DNA of 64,000 nucleotides from Serratia rubidaea (GTDB taxonomy: Bacteria > Pseudomonadota > Gammaproteobacteria > Enterobacterales > Enterobacteriaceae): contig LR590463.1 of NCBI GenBank assembly GCA_901472405.1, forward strand, positions 3,596,001 to 3,660,000, given 5' to 3'. The position numbers were made by a program, and so were the translations under genes. The stretch's first letter is position 1. Every line of letters begins with the position of its first letter. Of the stretch, positions 41,261 to 51,888 are shown piece by piece. The notes beneath the pieces were generated by a model. The model had not been told where the DNA came from and searched no databases. It saw nothing but the letters and a program-made list of their open reading frames with translations.

Positions 41261-41606
41261 ATGGCAAACGGCCACTATGAATTAAAAAAATCCGGCAGCA
41301 ACGGACAGTTTCACTTCACGTTAAAAGCCAGCAACGGCGAAATTATTCTTTCCAGCGAGATGTACACCAGCAAGGCGTCGGCGGAAAACGGCATCGCCTC
41401 GGTGCAGACCAACTCTCCGCATGAAGCGCAGTATGAAAGCAAAGTCAGCAGCAACGGCAAACCCTACTTCGTGCTGAAGGCCAAAAAACCATCAGGTGAT
41501 CGGCACCAGCCAGATGTACAGCTCCGACAGCGCCGCGAAAAACGGCATTCAGTCGGTGATTAAAAACGGCCCGACCACCGACGTGCGCGACCTCAGCGCC
41601 GGCTGA
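41261..41606 (+). CDS. yegP: DUF1508 family protein YegP (one frameshift)
   Basis: The protein has two tandem repeats of the DUF1508 fold: YELKKSGSNGQFHFTLKASNGEIILSS...YTSKASAENGIASV and YESKVSSNGKPYFVLKAKNHQVIGTS...MYSSDSAAKNGIQSVIKN. A run of six A at about 41490, where five are expected, shifts the second repeat out of frame. Corrected length is about 114 residues, close to E. coli YegP. The ATG at 41261 follows AGGAGAAGG. Function is unknown. It lies after baeR. Confidence 0.9.
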
Positions 41607-41774
41607 TTTCCCCCGCGCAGCGTCCGCGCTGCGCGTCTCACCATGATATAAATCAATTCCCCCGAAAAAACTCCGGTTACTTGCTGATTTCCGCGCGCAC
41701 TGTCGCTACAATCCCCGCTTTCGTCGCGCCATCAGGTGGCGCGCCGCTGACTTGAAATCAGATTGAGAATCACT

Positions 41775-43130
41775 ATGTTTACACCGGAACTCCTCTCCCC
41801 GGCCGGCACGCTGAAAAATATGCGTTACGCCTTCGCCTACGGCGCCGATGCGGTTTACGCCGGCCAGCCGCGCTACAGCCTGCGGGTGCGCAATAACGAA
41901 TTCAACCACGAGAACCTGGCGCAGGGCATCAACGAGGCGCACGCGCTGGGCAAAAAATTCTATGTGGTGGTCAACATCGCACCGCATAACGCCAAACTGA
42001 AAACCTTCCTGCGCGACCTGAAGCCGGTGGTGGATATGGGCCCGGACGCGCTGATCATGTCCGACCCCGGCCTGATTATGCTGGTGCGCGAGGCCTTCCC
42101 GCAGATGGCGATCCACCTGTCGGTGCAGGCCAACGCGGTGAACTGGGCCACGGTGAAGTTCTGGCATCAGATGGGGCTGACGCGCGTCATCCTGTCGCGC
42201 GAGCTGTCGCTGGATGAAATCGCCGAAATCCGCAGCCAGGTGCCGGAGATGGAGCTGGAAGTCTTCGTGCACGGCGCGCTGTGCATGGCCTACTCCGGCC
42301 GCTGCCTGCTGTCCGGCTATATCAACAAGCGCGACCCGAATCAGGGCACCTGCACCAACGCCTGCCGCTGGCAGTACAAGGCCGAAGAGGGCAAAGAGGA
42401 CGACGCCGGCAACATCGTGCATCTGCATGAGCCGATTGCGGTGCAGACCGTGGAGCCGACGCTCGGCATCGGCGCGCCGACCGACAAGGTGTTTATGCTG
42501 TCCGAAGCACAGAAGCCGGGCGAATATATGAGCGCCTTCGAAGACGAGCACGGCACCTACATCATGAACTCCAAGGATCTGCGCGCCATTCAGCACGTGG
42601 AGCGTCTGACGCAGCTCGGCGTGCATTCGCTGAAAATTGAAGGGCGCACCAAGTCCTTCTACTACTGCGCCCGCACCGCGCAGGTCTACCGTCGCGCCAT
42701 CGACGACGCCGCCGCCGGTAAACCGTTCGACGCCAGCCTGCTCACCACGCTGGAGGGCCTGGCGCACCGCGGCTATACCGAGGGTTTCCTGCGCCGCCAC
42801 ACCCACGACGCGCATCAGAACTACGACTACGGCTCTTCCGTTTCCGAGCGGCAGCAGTTCGTCGGCGAGTTCACCGGCGTACACCGCGACGGCTGGGCGG
42901 AGGTTGATGTGAAAAACAAATTCTCCTGCGGCGACAGCGTGGAGCTGATGACGCCGGGCGGCAACATCCAGTTTACGCTGGCGGAGATGCGCAATAAAAA
43001 AGACGAGGCGATAACGGTGGCGCCGGGCAACGGCCACCTGGTGTATCTGCCGATCCCGCCGGACGTCGACCTCAGCTACGCCCTGCTGATTCGTAATTTA
43101 CCGCAGGCAAACGACGCAGCGGAAAAATAA
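41775..43130 (+). CDS. trhP: U32-family tRNA hydroxylation protein TrhP (YegQ)
   Basis: TrhP helps make 5-hydroxyuridine at wobble position 34 of several tRNAs, using prephenate as a source. The product is 451 residues starting MFTPELLSPAGTLKNMRYAF. The U32 signature EVFVHGALCMAYSGRCLLSGY and cysteines in NQGTCTNACRWQY (iron-sulfur cluster type) are present. The frame is intact. It is followed by cyaR and yegS, close to E. coli order. Confidence 0.94.
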   Translation: MFTPELLSPAGTLKNMRYAFAYGADAVYAGQPRYSLRVRNNEFNHENLAQGINEAHALGKKFYVVVNIAPHNAKLKTFLRDLKPVVDMGPDALIMSDPGLIMLVREAFPQMAIHLSVQANAVNWATVKFWHQMGLTRVILSRELSLDEIAEIRSQVPEMELEVFVHGALCMAYSGRCLLSGYINKRDPNQGTCTNACRWQYKAEEGKEDDAGNIVHLHEPIAVQTVEPTLGIGAPTDKVFMLSEAQKPGEYMSAFEDEHGTYIMNSKDLRAIQHVERLTQLGVHSLKIEGRTKSFYYCARTAQVYRRAIDDAAAGKPFDASLLTTLEGLAHRGYTEGFLRRHTHDAHQNYDYGSSVSERQQFVGEFTGVHRDGWAEVDVKNKFSCGDSVELMTPGGNIQFTLAEMRNKKDEAITVAPGNGHLVYLPIPPDVDLSYALLIRNLPQANDAAEK

Positions 43131-43235
43131 CGCGCGCGAAACGCCAACGTTGAATGGCAATATCCCCTCCATTTGCGGGAAAAATCCTAAACTGGAGGGG
43201 AGGCGCACAAAATAAAAGTCAGACATGTGCAAATA

Positions 43236-43251
43236 TTAGAATTGGATCACA
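43236..43251 (+). promoter_or_regulatory. CRP site of the cyaR promoter
   Basis: TTAGA-ATTGGA-TCACA matches the CRP consensus, with a perfect downstream half-site. Its centre, 43243.5, is 41.5 bp before the inferred cyaR start at 43285, the class II spacing. A -10-like TACTAT lies at 43273-43278. Confidence 0.7.
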
Positions 43252-43284
43252 CCAATCGGCGGAAAAATTCGTTACTATCAAACC

Positions 43285-43370
43285 GCTAAAATAAAGAACG
43301 AGAATATTTGCATAGCAATACTAGGAACCACCTCCTTGGCCGGCCCAATCTCCCTTGGGCTGGCTTTTTC
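43285..43370 (+). ncRNA. cyaR: Hfq-binding small RNA CyaR
   Basis: The segment AGGAACCACCTCCTT, followed by a stem of GGCCGGCCCAA...TTGGGCTGGC with the loop sequence TCTCCC and then a T-run, matches E. coli CyaR (AGGAACCACCUCCUUAGCC...AAUCUCCC... terminator). The inferred start GCTAAAATAAAG resembles GCUGAAAAACAU of E. coli. Length is about 86 nt, as expected. The CCACCTCC core is complementary to Shine-Dalgarno sequences; known targets in E. coli include ompX, luxS and nadE. It lies between trhP (yegQ) and yegS. Confidence 0.9.
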
Positions 43371-43652
43371 TTTTGTGCCCGCCGCGACGTTTTAATATCA
43401 CGCTTTCTTTTATTCACTTTTTATATTTATTACTAAAACCATCGGCAGTAAAAATATATATACAGGCATGATTAAGTAATATATCGCCCACGCTTTTATA
43501 ACGCATCAAAAACAATATCCCAGCAACGCACAATAAAACCGGAAAATGCGTTTTACTATGCGATATCCTTAACTGAATATTCTTATGGCTTCCGTATTGC
43601 CGGTAGTCTATCGTTGATAACCAACGGATTTCAGCAAGGCAGGACAACAGAG

Positions 43653-44551
43653 ATGAGTCAACACGCGCCAACATTACTAATCATTAACGGTAAAGGCGCC
43701 GGCGATGAGCTGGTGCGCGCCGCGGTGCAAAAACTACGGGCCGCAGGCGATATTCTGCACGTACGCGTCACCTGGGAAGGCGGCGACGCCGCCCGCTACG
43801 TGAAAGAGGCGCTGCAGCTGGGCGTCGGCACGCTGATCGCCGGCGGCGGCGACGGCACCATCAACGAAGTGGCCGCGGCGCTGGCGCAGGTGCCGGCCGG
43901 ACAGCGTCCGGTTCTCGGCATTCTGCCGCTCGGCACCGCCAACGACTTCGCCACCGCCTGTAATATCCCGCTGGTGCCGGAACAGGCGCTGAATCTGGCG
44001 ATTAAAGGACGCGCGGTGCCGATCGACCTGGCCTGCGTCAACGGCGAACGTTATTTTATCAATATGGCCACCGGCGGCTTCGGCACGCGCATCACCACCG
44101 AAACGCCGGAAAAGCTCAAGGCGGCGCTGGGCGGCGTCTCCTACTTTATCCACGGCCTGCTGCGCATGGAGAGCCTGAAGGCCGACCGCTGTGAAATCCG
44201 CGGGCCGGACTTCACCTGGCGCGGCGAGGCGCTGGTGATCGGCATCGGCAACGGCAAACAGGCCGGCGGCGGCCAGCAGCTGTGCCCGGATGCGCTGATC
44301 AACGACGGCCTGCTGCAGCTGCGCCTGCTGATCGCCGGCGAACTGCTGCCGGCGCTGGTCGCCAGCCTGTTCAACGAGGACGACAACAAGAACATCATCA
44401 GCGCCGCGCTGCCCTGGCTGGAGATCGACGCGCCGCATGAGATGACCTTTAACCTCGACGGCGAGCGCTGAAAGGTAAACATTTCCGCATTGAGGTGCTG
44501 CCGGACGCCATCCTGTGCCGCCTGCCGCCTAACTGCCAGCTGCTCGGCTAA
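43653..44551 (+). CDS. yegS: Lipid kinase YegS (one frameshift)
   Basis: YegS is a diacylglycerol-kinase-family enzyme. It has [14 protein letters not shown], the ATP-binding [14 protein letters not shown] and the motif [15 protein letters not shown] missing C at about 44466 gives a false stop in [20 protein letters not shown]; the corrected frame ends QLLG at 44551, giving 299 residues, the E. coli length. The ATG at 43653 follows ACAGAG. A terminator follows. Confidence 0.93.
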
Positions 44552-44560
44552 CCCTCCTCT

Positions 44561-44594
44561 GAAGGGCGATCTGCTTCGCCCTTCCCCCTTTTTA
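44561..44594 (+). terminator. Terminator after yegS
   Basis: GAAGGGCGA-TCTGCT-TCGCCCTTC is followed by CCCCTTTTT. The hairpin is strong with a T-rich tail. Confidence 0.9.
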
Positions 44595-44647
44595 CACTGT
44601 ATCCGCACCGCGATGAAATGTGATCGCCGCCCGCAAAATGCGCAATT

Positions 44648-44663
44648 CATACTTGTATGGTAG
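44648..44663. promoter_or_regulatory. Candidate RspR operator upstream of rspA
   Basis: A perfect CATAC-TT-GTATG palindrome is extended to TTGTATGGTAG. A near-identical TAGTATGGTGG lies in front of rspR (49754). The shared motif in front of both rspA and the gene for its likely GntR-family regulator suggests an operator. It is 58-73 bp before the rspA ATG. Confidence 0.5.
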
Positions 44664-44720
44664 TTAGTTCATGGCATATGTTCGCCCATCATACAGCCTG
44701 AATAACGGAAAGCGCACGCG

Positions 44721-45933
44721 ATGAAAATTATCAATGCCGAAGTGTTTGTCACCTGCCCGGCAGGAATTTCGTCACCCTGAAAATCACTACCGACGCGGGG
44801 ATTACCGGGCTGGGAGACGCCACGCTCAACGGCCGCGAATTGTCGGTCGCCTCCTATCTGCGCGACCACCTGTGCCCGCAGCTGATCGGCCGCGATGCGC
44901 AGCGGATCGAAGATATCTGGCAGTTCTTCTACAAGGGCGCCTACTGGCGCCGCGGCCCGGTGACCATGTCGGCCATTTCCGCCATCGATATGGCGCTGTG
45001 GGACATCAAGGCCAAGGCGGCCGGGATGCCGCTGTACCAGCTGCTCGGCGGCGCGTCGCGCAGCGGCGTGATGGTCTATTGCCACACCACCGGCCACAGC
45101 ATCGACGAAGTGCTGGACGACTACGCCCGTCACCAGGAAATGGGCTTTAAGGCGATCCGCGTACAGTGCGGCGTGCCGGGCATGAAAACCACCTACGGCA
45201 TGGCGAAAGGCAAAGGCCAGGCCTATGAGCCGGCCACTAAGGGCCACTGGCCGGAAGAGCAGCTGTGGTCGACGGAGAAATACCTCGACTTCACCCGAAG
45301 CTGTTCGAGGCGGTGCGCGACAGATTTGGCTTCGACCAACACCTGCTGCACGACATGCACCACCGCCTGACGCCGATCGAGGCCGCCCGCTTCGGCAAAA
45401 GCGTCGAGCCTTACCGCCTGTTCTGGATGGAAGATCCGACGCCGGCGGAAAATCAGGCCTGTTTCCGGCTGATCCGTCAGCACACCGTAACGCCGATCGC
45501 CGTCGGCGAAGTGTTTAACAGCATCTGGGACTGCAAGCAGCTGATTGAAGAGCAGCTGATCGACTATATCCGCACCACGCTCACCCACGCCGGCGGCATC
45601 ACCGGCATGCGGCGCATCGCCGATTTCGCCTCGCTGTATCAGGTGCGCACCGGTTCGCACGGCCCTTCCGACCTGTCGCCGGTCTGCATGGCGGCGGCGC
45701 TGCACTTTGACCTGTGGGTGCCGAACTTCGGCGTGCAGGAGTATATGGGCTATTCGGCGCAGATGCTGGAGGTGTTCCCCCACAGCTGGCGCTTCGACAA
45801 CGGCTATATGCACCCGGGCGACCAGCCGGGCATCGGCATTGAATTCGACGAAAAGCTGGCGGCCAAATACCCCTACGATCCGGCCTATCTGCCGGTCGCA
45901 CGGCTGGAAGACGGCACCCTGTGGAACTGGTAA
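44721..45933 (+). CDS. rspA: Enolase-superfamily dehydratase RspA (ManD-like; two frameshifts)
   Basis: RspA belongs to the D-mannonate-dehydratase-like branch of the enolase superfamily. It starts [14 protein letters not shown] and matches E. coli RspA almost residue for residue, for example [38 protein letters not shown] and [18 protein letters not shown] missing G at about 44760 breaks [14 protein letters not shown], and a missing C at about 45297 breaks LDFTPKLFEAV. The corrected length is 404 residues, as in E. coli. The native substrate is not settled. It forms an operon with rspB. Confidence 0.93.
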
Positions 45934-45947
45934 CGGAGAGCATCAGC

Positions 45948-46965
45948 ATGAAAAGCGTAGTGATTGAACAGCCGGGCCGCCTGACGCTGGCCCAGCGCCC
46001 GCTGCCGCAGCCCGCCGACGACGAAGTGCGGGTCAGGGTCAGGCTCGCCGGCATCTGCGGTTCCGACGTACATATCTATCACGGCCATAACCCGTTCGCC
46101 CCGCTATCCGCGGGTCATCGGCCACGAGTTCTGCGGCGTGATTGACGCCGTCGGCGCAAACGTCGATGCCGCCCGCATCGGCGAGCGCGTGACGGTTGAT
46201 CCGGTGGTCAGCTGCGGCCACTGCTACCCCTGCTCGGTCGGCCGGCCGAACGTCTGCCATCAGCTGCAGGTGATCGGCGTCCACCGCGACGGCGGCTTCA
46301 GCGATTTCAGCTGCGTGCCGGCCGCCAACGCCTACCGCATCCCCGACGCGCTCAGCGATCGGCAGGCGGCAATGGTGGAACCGTTCACCATCGCCGCCAA
46401 TATCACCGCCCACCTGCAGCCGACCGCACGCGACGTGGCGCTGATCTACGGCGCGGGGCCGATGGGGCTGACGGCTATTCAGGTGCTGAAAGGCGTGTAC
46501 GGCGTCCGTCAGGTGATTGTCGCCGACCGCATCGCCGCGCGGCTGGAAATGGCGTTCGCCAACGGCGCCGACGAGGTGGTCGATAACCAGCAGACACCGC
46601 TGGCGGAGGTGCTGGCGCAGCGCGGTATCCGCCCGACGCTGATTATCGACGCCGCCTGCCACCCCGATATTCTGCCGCAGGCCATCGAGCTGGCGTCGCC
46701 GGCGGCGCGCATCGGCATTATGGGGTTTTCCGCCGAGCCGTGCGTAATCAACCAGCAGAGCATCACCGCTAAAGAGCTGTCGATCTTCTCCTCGCGCCTC
46801 AACAGCGCCCGCTTCCCGCAGGTGATTGACTGGATGGCCGAGGGGCGTATCGCGCCGGAGCGGCTGATCACCCACAGCGTGGCGGCAGACGACGTAGAAG
46901 CGGCGCTGCACCTGTTTGAACACGGTCGCCAAACCTGCTGCAAGGTACTGCTGCAGTTCGGCTGA
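45948..46965 (+). CDS. rspB: Zinc-dependent alcohol dehydrogenase-like protein RspB (one frameshift)
   Basis: RspB is a medium-chain dehydrogenase. The catalytic zinc region ICGSDVHIYHGHNPF and the structural zinc loop CGHCYPCSVGRPNVC are present, with the NAD-binding motif IYGAGPMGLTAIQV. An extra C at about 46105 breaks NPFAPYPRVIGHEFCGV. Corrected length is 338 residues, near E. coli RspB. The ATG at 45948 is 14 nt after the rspA stop. It probably oxidises a sugar-acid intermediate linked to RspA. Confidence 0.92.
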
Positions 46966-47033
46966 TAATGCCCGACATACCGAAATGGACCACAACGCAC
47001 ACGATTAAAACGACACCAAGTGGAGTGTTTGCC

Positions 47034-48321
47034 ATGGTTAAGAACTTACGCTGGACCCTCGTACTCCTGCTGTTTCTGGTCTACATGATCAACTATCTCG
47101 ATCGGGTGGCGCTGTCGATCACCGTGCCGATGATCGAGCAGGATCTGCTGCTCAACGCCGAACAGTTCGGCATCATCTTCGGCAGCTTTTTCTTCGGCTA
47201 CGCGATCTTCAACTTCGTCGGCGGCCTGGCGGTGGACAGGTTCGGCCCGACGCTGGTGATGGGGCTGGCGGTCGGGCTGTGTCCATCTTCTGCGGCATGA
47301 CGGCGTTCGCCAACGGCTTTTACTCAATGCTGATCCTGCGCGTGCTGTTCGGCATGGCGGAAGGCCCGATCTGCGCCTCCGCCAACAAGATGATCAACGG
47401 CTGGTTCCCGAAGAAGCAGGCGGCGACCGCCATGGGACTGCTCAGCGCCGGCTCGCCGCTGGGCGGCGCGGTAGCGGGGCCGATCGTCGGCTATCTGGCG
47501 CTGGCGTTCGGCTGGCGGCCGGCGTTTCTGATTATCTGTTCGGTCGGCATCGTCTGGATGCTGGTCTGGTTCTTTATCGCGGCGGACAGCCCGGAGAAAA
47601 GCAAACGCGTCAGTGAGGAAGAGCGGGCGCTGGTCAACGCGCAGAAAGCCGCAGCCCACCACCCGGAAGAGGCGCTCAGCGCCGACGCGCATGGTCTGGG
47701 CTACTACCTGAAACAGCCGATCATTCTGGCGACCGCCTTCGCCTTCTTCTGCTACAACTACATCCTGTTTTTCTTCCTCAGCTGGTTCCCCGCCTATCTG
47801 GTGCAGGCGCATGGCCTGAATATCAAAGAGATGAGCCTGACCACGGTGATCCCGTGGATCGTCGGCTTTGTCGGCCTGGCGCTCGGCGGCTACATTTCCG
47901 ACAAGATCTTCAACATCACCGGCAAGCTGCTGCTGTCGCGCAAGATTGTGCTGGTGGTCAGCCTGCTGGCCGCCGCCGCGTGCGTAGCGCTGGCGGCACC
48001 GTCAGCAGCGTGATGCCGGCGGTGCTGCTGATGTCGGTGTCGATCTTCTTCCTGTATATCACCCGGCGCCATCTACTGGGCGATCATCCAGGACGTGGTG
48101 CATGCCTCCCGCGTCGGCGGCGCCAGCGGCTTTATTCATCTGGTCGGCAGCGTCTCCGGCATCGTCGCCCGATCGTCACCGGCTACATCGTGCAGCACAC
48201 CGGCAAGTTCGACAGCGCCTTTGTTCTGGCCGGCGGCATCGCCGCGCTCGGCGCGCTGCTGGTGCTGCTGGTGGTGCGCGCGCCGCGCCCGCTGGCGCAG
48301 CCGCACACCTTAAAACCTTAA
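47034..48321 (+). CDS. MFS transporter, anion:cation symporter type (four frameshifts)
   Basis: This twelve-helix major facilitator resembles hexuronate/galactonate-type symporters (DgoT, GudP, ExuT group). It has the opening LRWTLVLLLFLVYMINYLDRVALS, GSFFFGYAIFNFVGGLAVDRFG and LRVLFGMAEGPICASANKMINGWFP. The frame is lost near 47278 (one G missing), 47997 (one base missing), 48065 (one extra C) and 48170 (one C missing). Corrected length is about 429 residues. It lies 68 nt after rspB, so it probably imports the RspAB substrate. Specificity is inferred. Confidence 0.85.
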
Positions 48322-48329
48322 AAAAGAGA

Positions 48330-48349
48330 ACGGCGCCCCGCAGCGCCGT
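48330..48349 (+). other. Hairpin between the two rsp-locus transporters
   Basis: ACGGCGC and GCGCCGT form a 7-bp stem with a 6-base loop. No T-run follows, so read-through into the next transporter gene is likely. Confidence 0.4.
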
Positions 48350-48374
48350 CCGCCCACTGACCCTGGAGCACCTG

Positions 48375-49702
48375 ATGACCACCACCACGCACGACGTCGA
48401 CGCCGGCGACCCGCAACCGCTGTTAAAACGCGTCGCCAGCGCCTCCGCCATCGGCACGGCGGCGGAATACTATGACTTTTTCGCCTACGGCACCGCCGCG
48501 GTGCTGTTTTTCGGCCAGCTGTTCTTCCCCAGCGCCGATCGCTGGTCGGCACGCTGGCGGCCTTCGCCACCTACGCGGTCGGCTTTCTGGCGCGTCCGCT
48601 GGGCGGCATTGTCTTCGGCCATATCGGCGATAAGGTCGGCCGTAAAAAGGCGCTGGTGATCACCATTCTGATCGTCGGCCTCGGCACCTTCTGCATCGGC
48701 CTGCTGCCCACCTACGACAAGATCGGCATCTGGGCGCCGATCGCCCTGATCCTGATCCGCGTGCTGCAGGGCTTCGGCGTCGGCGGTGAACAGGCCGGCG
48801 CGGTGCTGATGACCGCCGAATACGCCCCGCCCCGGCGGCGCGGCTTCTACGCCAGCTGGGTGCAGATCGGCGCGCCGGCCGGCTTTTTGCTGCCCTCCGC
48901 CTGTTCGCCCTGCTGACCGCCCTGCTGTCGCCGGCGCAGATGCTGGCGTGGGGCTGGCGCGTCCCGTTTCTGCTCAGCCTGCTGCTGGTGATCGTCGGGC
49001 TGTTTATCCGCCTGAAGATCGACGAATCACCGGTGTTCGCCCAGATCCGCGCCACCAAGGCGGTGGAGAGCCGGCCGGTGGTGGAAGTGGCGCGCGCCTA
49101 TCCGGGCCTGATCGGCAAGGGCGTATGCGCCAAACTGATCGAAGCCTGCGCGTTCGCCATGTTCACGGTGATCGTGCTGGCCTACGGCAAGGCCAACCAG
49201 CTGAGCGAAAGCATTCTGCTGGAGACGATGATCGTCGCGGTGGTGCTGGAGATTTTCGCCATCCCGCTGATGGGGCACCTGTCCGACCGGCTGGGGCGCA
49301 AACCGGTCTACATCGCTGGCGCGCTGCTGCAGGTGGTGTGCATCGTGCCGTTCTTTATGCTGCTTAACGTCGATAACTTCTGGCTGACCCAGTTGGCGAT
49401 GATCGTGGTGCTGACCCTCGGCCACAGCATGTGCTATGCCCCGCAGGCGTCGTACTTCCCGGAGCTGTTTCCGACCCGGCGTGCGCTGCAGCGGCATCGC
49501 GCTGATCTGGCAGATTGGCTCGCTGATCGGCAGCGGCATTCTCGGCTGCTGGCGGTAAAATCCTGCAGATGACCGGCGGCCACTATTACGGCCTGGCGGG
49601 CTATATGATGGTGCTGGGCGTGATCTCCGCCGTCGGCCTGTGGCTGATGCCGGAAACCGCCCCGCGGCGCGACAGCAGGAGTATCAGGACTGGCACCACT
49701 GA
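48375..49702 (+). CDS. MFS transporter, metabolite:H+ symporter (ShiA/KgtP-like; about six frameshifts)
   Basis: This resembles the MHS family (shikimate, alpha-ketoglutarate, proline/betaine carriers): ASAIGTAAEYYDFFAYGTAAVLFFG, ARPLGGIVFGHIGDKVGRKK, LQGFGVGGEQAGAVLMTAEY and LSDRLGRKPVYIAGALLQ. Indels lie near 48541, 48899, 49481, 49545, 49556 and 49677; corrected length is about 443 residues, ending QDWHH. The ATG at 48375 follows TGGAG. It is a second carrier in the rsp locus; E. coli rspAB has no such pair. Confidence 0.82.
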
Positions 49703-49753
49703 TCGCCCCTCCGGCGGGCGGATTTATCCCCCCGCCGTTGCACAATAATCTGC

Positions 49754-49764
49754 TAGTATGGTGG
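49754..49764. promoter_or_regulatory. Candidate RspR operator upstream of rspR
   Basis: TAGTATGGTGG matches TTGTATGGTAG of the rspA upstream site at nine of eleven positions. It lies 33 bp before the rspR start, consistent with autoregulation. Confidence 0.4.
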
Positions 49765-49796
49765 CATGTGAATCATTGCAGATAACCGATCGCACC

Positions 49797-50486
49797 ATGT
49801 CTGAAAACTACAGCCTTACCAACACCTTGCCGGTGAATCAGCAAATCTACCGCTTCCTGCGGCAAGGATATCGTCGACTGCACCATTGCGCCGGGCACGC
49901 TGCTGTCGGAAAAGGAGATTTTCAGCCGTTTCAGCGTGTCGCGCCAGCCGGTGCGCGAGGCCTTTATCAAAACTGGCCGAGGCGGGACTGGTGCAGATAC
50001 TGCCGCAGCGCGGCACCTTTGTGATGAAAATTTCCCGCCAAACGCGTCGCGGACGGGCGCTTTATCCGTCAGGCGGTGGAGTGCGCCATCGTGCGCCGCG
50101 CCGCGCCGGCATTACGCCGCCGCAGCTGGCGCTGCTGGAGCATAATCTGCAGCGTCAGGCGCTGGCGGCCAACGGCGGACAGACGCGGGAGTTCCTGCTG
50201 CTGGACGATGAGTTCCACCGCCTGCTGACGCAGATCGCCAACTGTCCGCTGGCCTGGGAAACCATTGAAACATCAAGGCCACCATGGATCGGGTGCGTTT
50301 TCTCAGCCTGAGCGAAGTGTCGCCGCCGGAAACGCTGATCCAGCAGCACTACCGCATTTTCGACGCGCTGAAGGCGCACGATCCGGACGCCGCCGAACGC
50401 GCCGTCCCATGACCATCTGCAGGAGATGATTTACTCCATCCACGCCGATCGCCCTGCAAAACAGCAGCTGGTTCGAGGTCGAATAA
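49797..50486 (+). CDS. rspR: GntR/FadR-family regulator RspR (about seven frameshifts)
   Basis: The corrected sequence reads [20 protein letters not shown], then [40 protein letters not shown] and [13 protein letters not shown]. This is the winged helix of E. coli RspR (YdfH), the repressor of rspAB. An FCD ligand-binding domain follows, with [18 protein letters not shown]. Single-base indels at about 49870, 49970, 50035, 50100, 50274, 50405 and 50450 scatter it over three frames. The stop is TAA at 50484. Its location after the rsp genes supports the assignment. Confidence 0.87.
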
Positions 50487-50564
50487 TTCCGGGGGCGCAC
50501 GCCCCCCGCCGCGTGAGCCGCGTAAATGGCATTTCCTCTCAATCGCATCTATTGTTTCTCCCTG

Positions 50565-50588
50565 ACGATACAAGTTCAGTAGTATCGT
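50565..50588. promoter_or_regulatory. Inverted repeat upstream of fbaB
   Basis: ACGATAC and GTATCGT are 7-bp arms around a 10-base spacer, about 90 bp before the fbaB ATG. It could be an operator. It does not match the Cra consensus. Confidence 0.35.
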
Positions 50589-50678
50589 TCTTACAGTTTC
50601 AATCACCGCTTTTCGCGACGCCGGTGACCCATCAGCACGACTTTCCGGCCCAGGGATTAGCTTTAACGGGAGTTCACC

Positions 50679-51727
50679 ATGACTGATATTGCGCAGTTGT
50701 TAGGTAAGGAAGCGGAAGACCTGTTGCAACACGCTGTACCACCATCCCCGCAGAGAATCTGTACCTGCCCGGCGGCGACTTCGTCGACCGGGTGATGATC
50801 GATAATAACCGCCCCAACAGCGTGCTGCGTTCGATGCAGACCCTGTTCAACCACGGCCGGCTGGCCGGTACCGGCTATCTGTCCATTCTGCCAGTGGACC
50901 AGGGCATTGAGCACTCGGCCGGCGCCTCGTTCGCCGCCAACCCGCTCTATTTCGACCCGAAAAACATCGTCGAATTGGCGATCGAAGCCGGCTGCAACTG
51001 CGTCGCCTCCACCTACGGCGTGCTGGCGGCGGTATCGCGCCGCTATGCGCACAAGATTCCGTTCCTGGTCAAACTGAACCACAACGAAACCCTCAGCTAC
51101 CCGACCCAGTACGACCAGACGCTGTACGCCAGCGTTGAACAGGCGTTCGAGATGGGCGCGGTGGCGGTCGGCGCCACCATCTATTTCGGCTCCGAGCAGT
51201 CGCGCCGCCAGATTGAGGAGATCTCCGCCGCCTTTGAGCGCGCGCACGAACTGGGCATGGTCACCGTACTGTGGGCCTATCTGCGCAATCCGGCGTTCAA
51301 GAAAGACGGCGTCGACTACCACTCCAGCGCCGATCTGACCGGCCAGGCCAACCATATCGCCGCCACCATCGGCGCCGATATCGTCAAACAGAAGATGGCG
51401 GAAAATAACGGCGGCTACCGCGCCGTCAACTTCGGCTATACCGACGACCGGGTATACGACCAGCTGACCAGCGACCACCCGATCGATCTGGTGCGCTATC
51501 AGCTGGCCAACTGCTATATGGGCCGCGCCGGTCTGATTAACTCCGGCGGCGCCGCCGGAGAAAATGACCTGCAGGAATCGGTGCGCACCGCGGTGATCAA
51601 CAAACGCGCCGGCGGCATGGGGCTGATTCTGGGACGTAAGGCCTTTAAGAAATCGATGAAAGACGGCGTGGCGCTGATTAACGCCGTGCAGGATACCTAT
51701 CTCGACGACAGCGTCACCATCGCCTGA
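50679..51727 (+). CDS. fbaB: Class I fructose-bisphosphate aldolase (one frameshift)
   Basis: FbaB cleaves fructose-1,6-bisphosphate through a Schiff base and is mainly gluconeogenic in E. coli. It starts [19 protein letters not shown] missing C at about 50734 breaks [19 protein letters not shown]. From [20 protein letters not shown] on it is intact, with [20 protein letters not shown], the lysine region [14 protein letters not shown], and [16 protein letters not shown]. Corrected length is 349 residues. Confidence 0.94.
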
Positions 51728-51738
51728 CGCCGCCGCAC

Positions 51739-51762
51739 AAGCCGGGCAGCACCGCCCGGCTT
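51739..51762 (+). terminator. Terminator after fbaB
   Basis: AAGCCGGGC-AGCACC-GCCCGGCTT is followed by CATTCTCT. The stem is strong and the T-run weak. Confidence 0.7.
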
Positions 51763-51888
51763 CATTCTCTCCGCCTCCCGCCGCCATGCGGCAAACTGTG
51801 ATCCGTTTAAAAAAAATCGCGTATCGCGTGTTTCCTCCGGCAAACCCACACTATATTTCCGCCTTGATTCATTCAGCAGGAGAAACTG

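Noticed and set aside
43414-43674. Small minus-strand frame with a hydrophobic stretch downstream of cyaR (possible type I toxin)
   Set aside because: No ribosome-binding site, overlaps the yegS start, and the sequence matches no toxin family I know. Kept only as AT-rich intergenic DNA.
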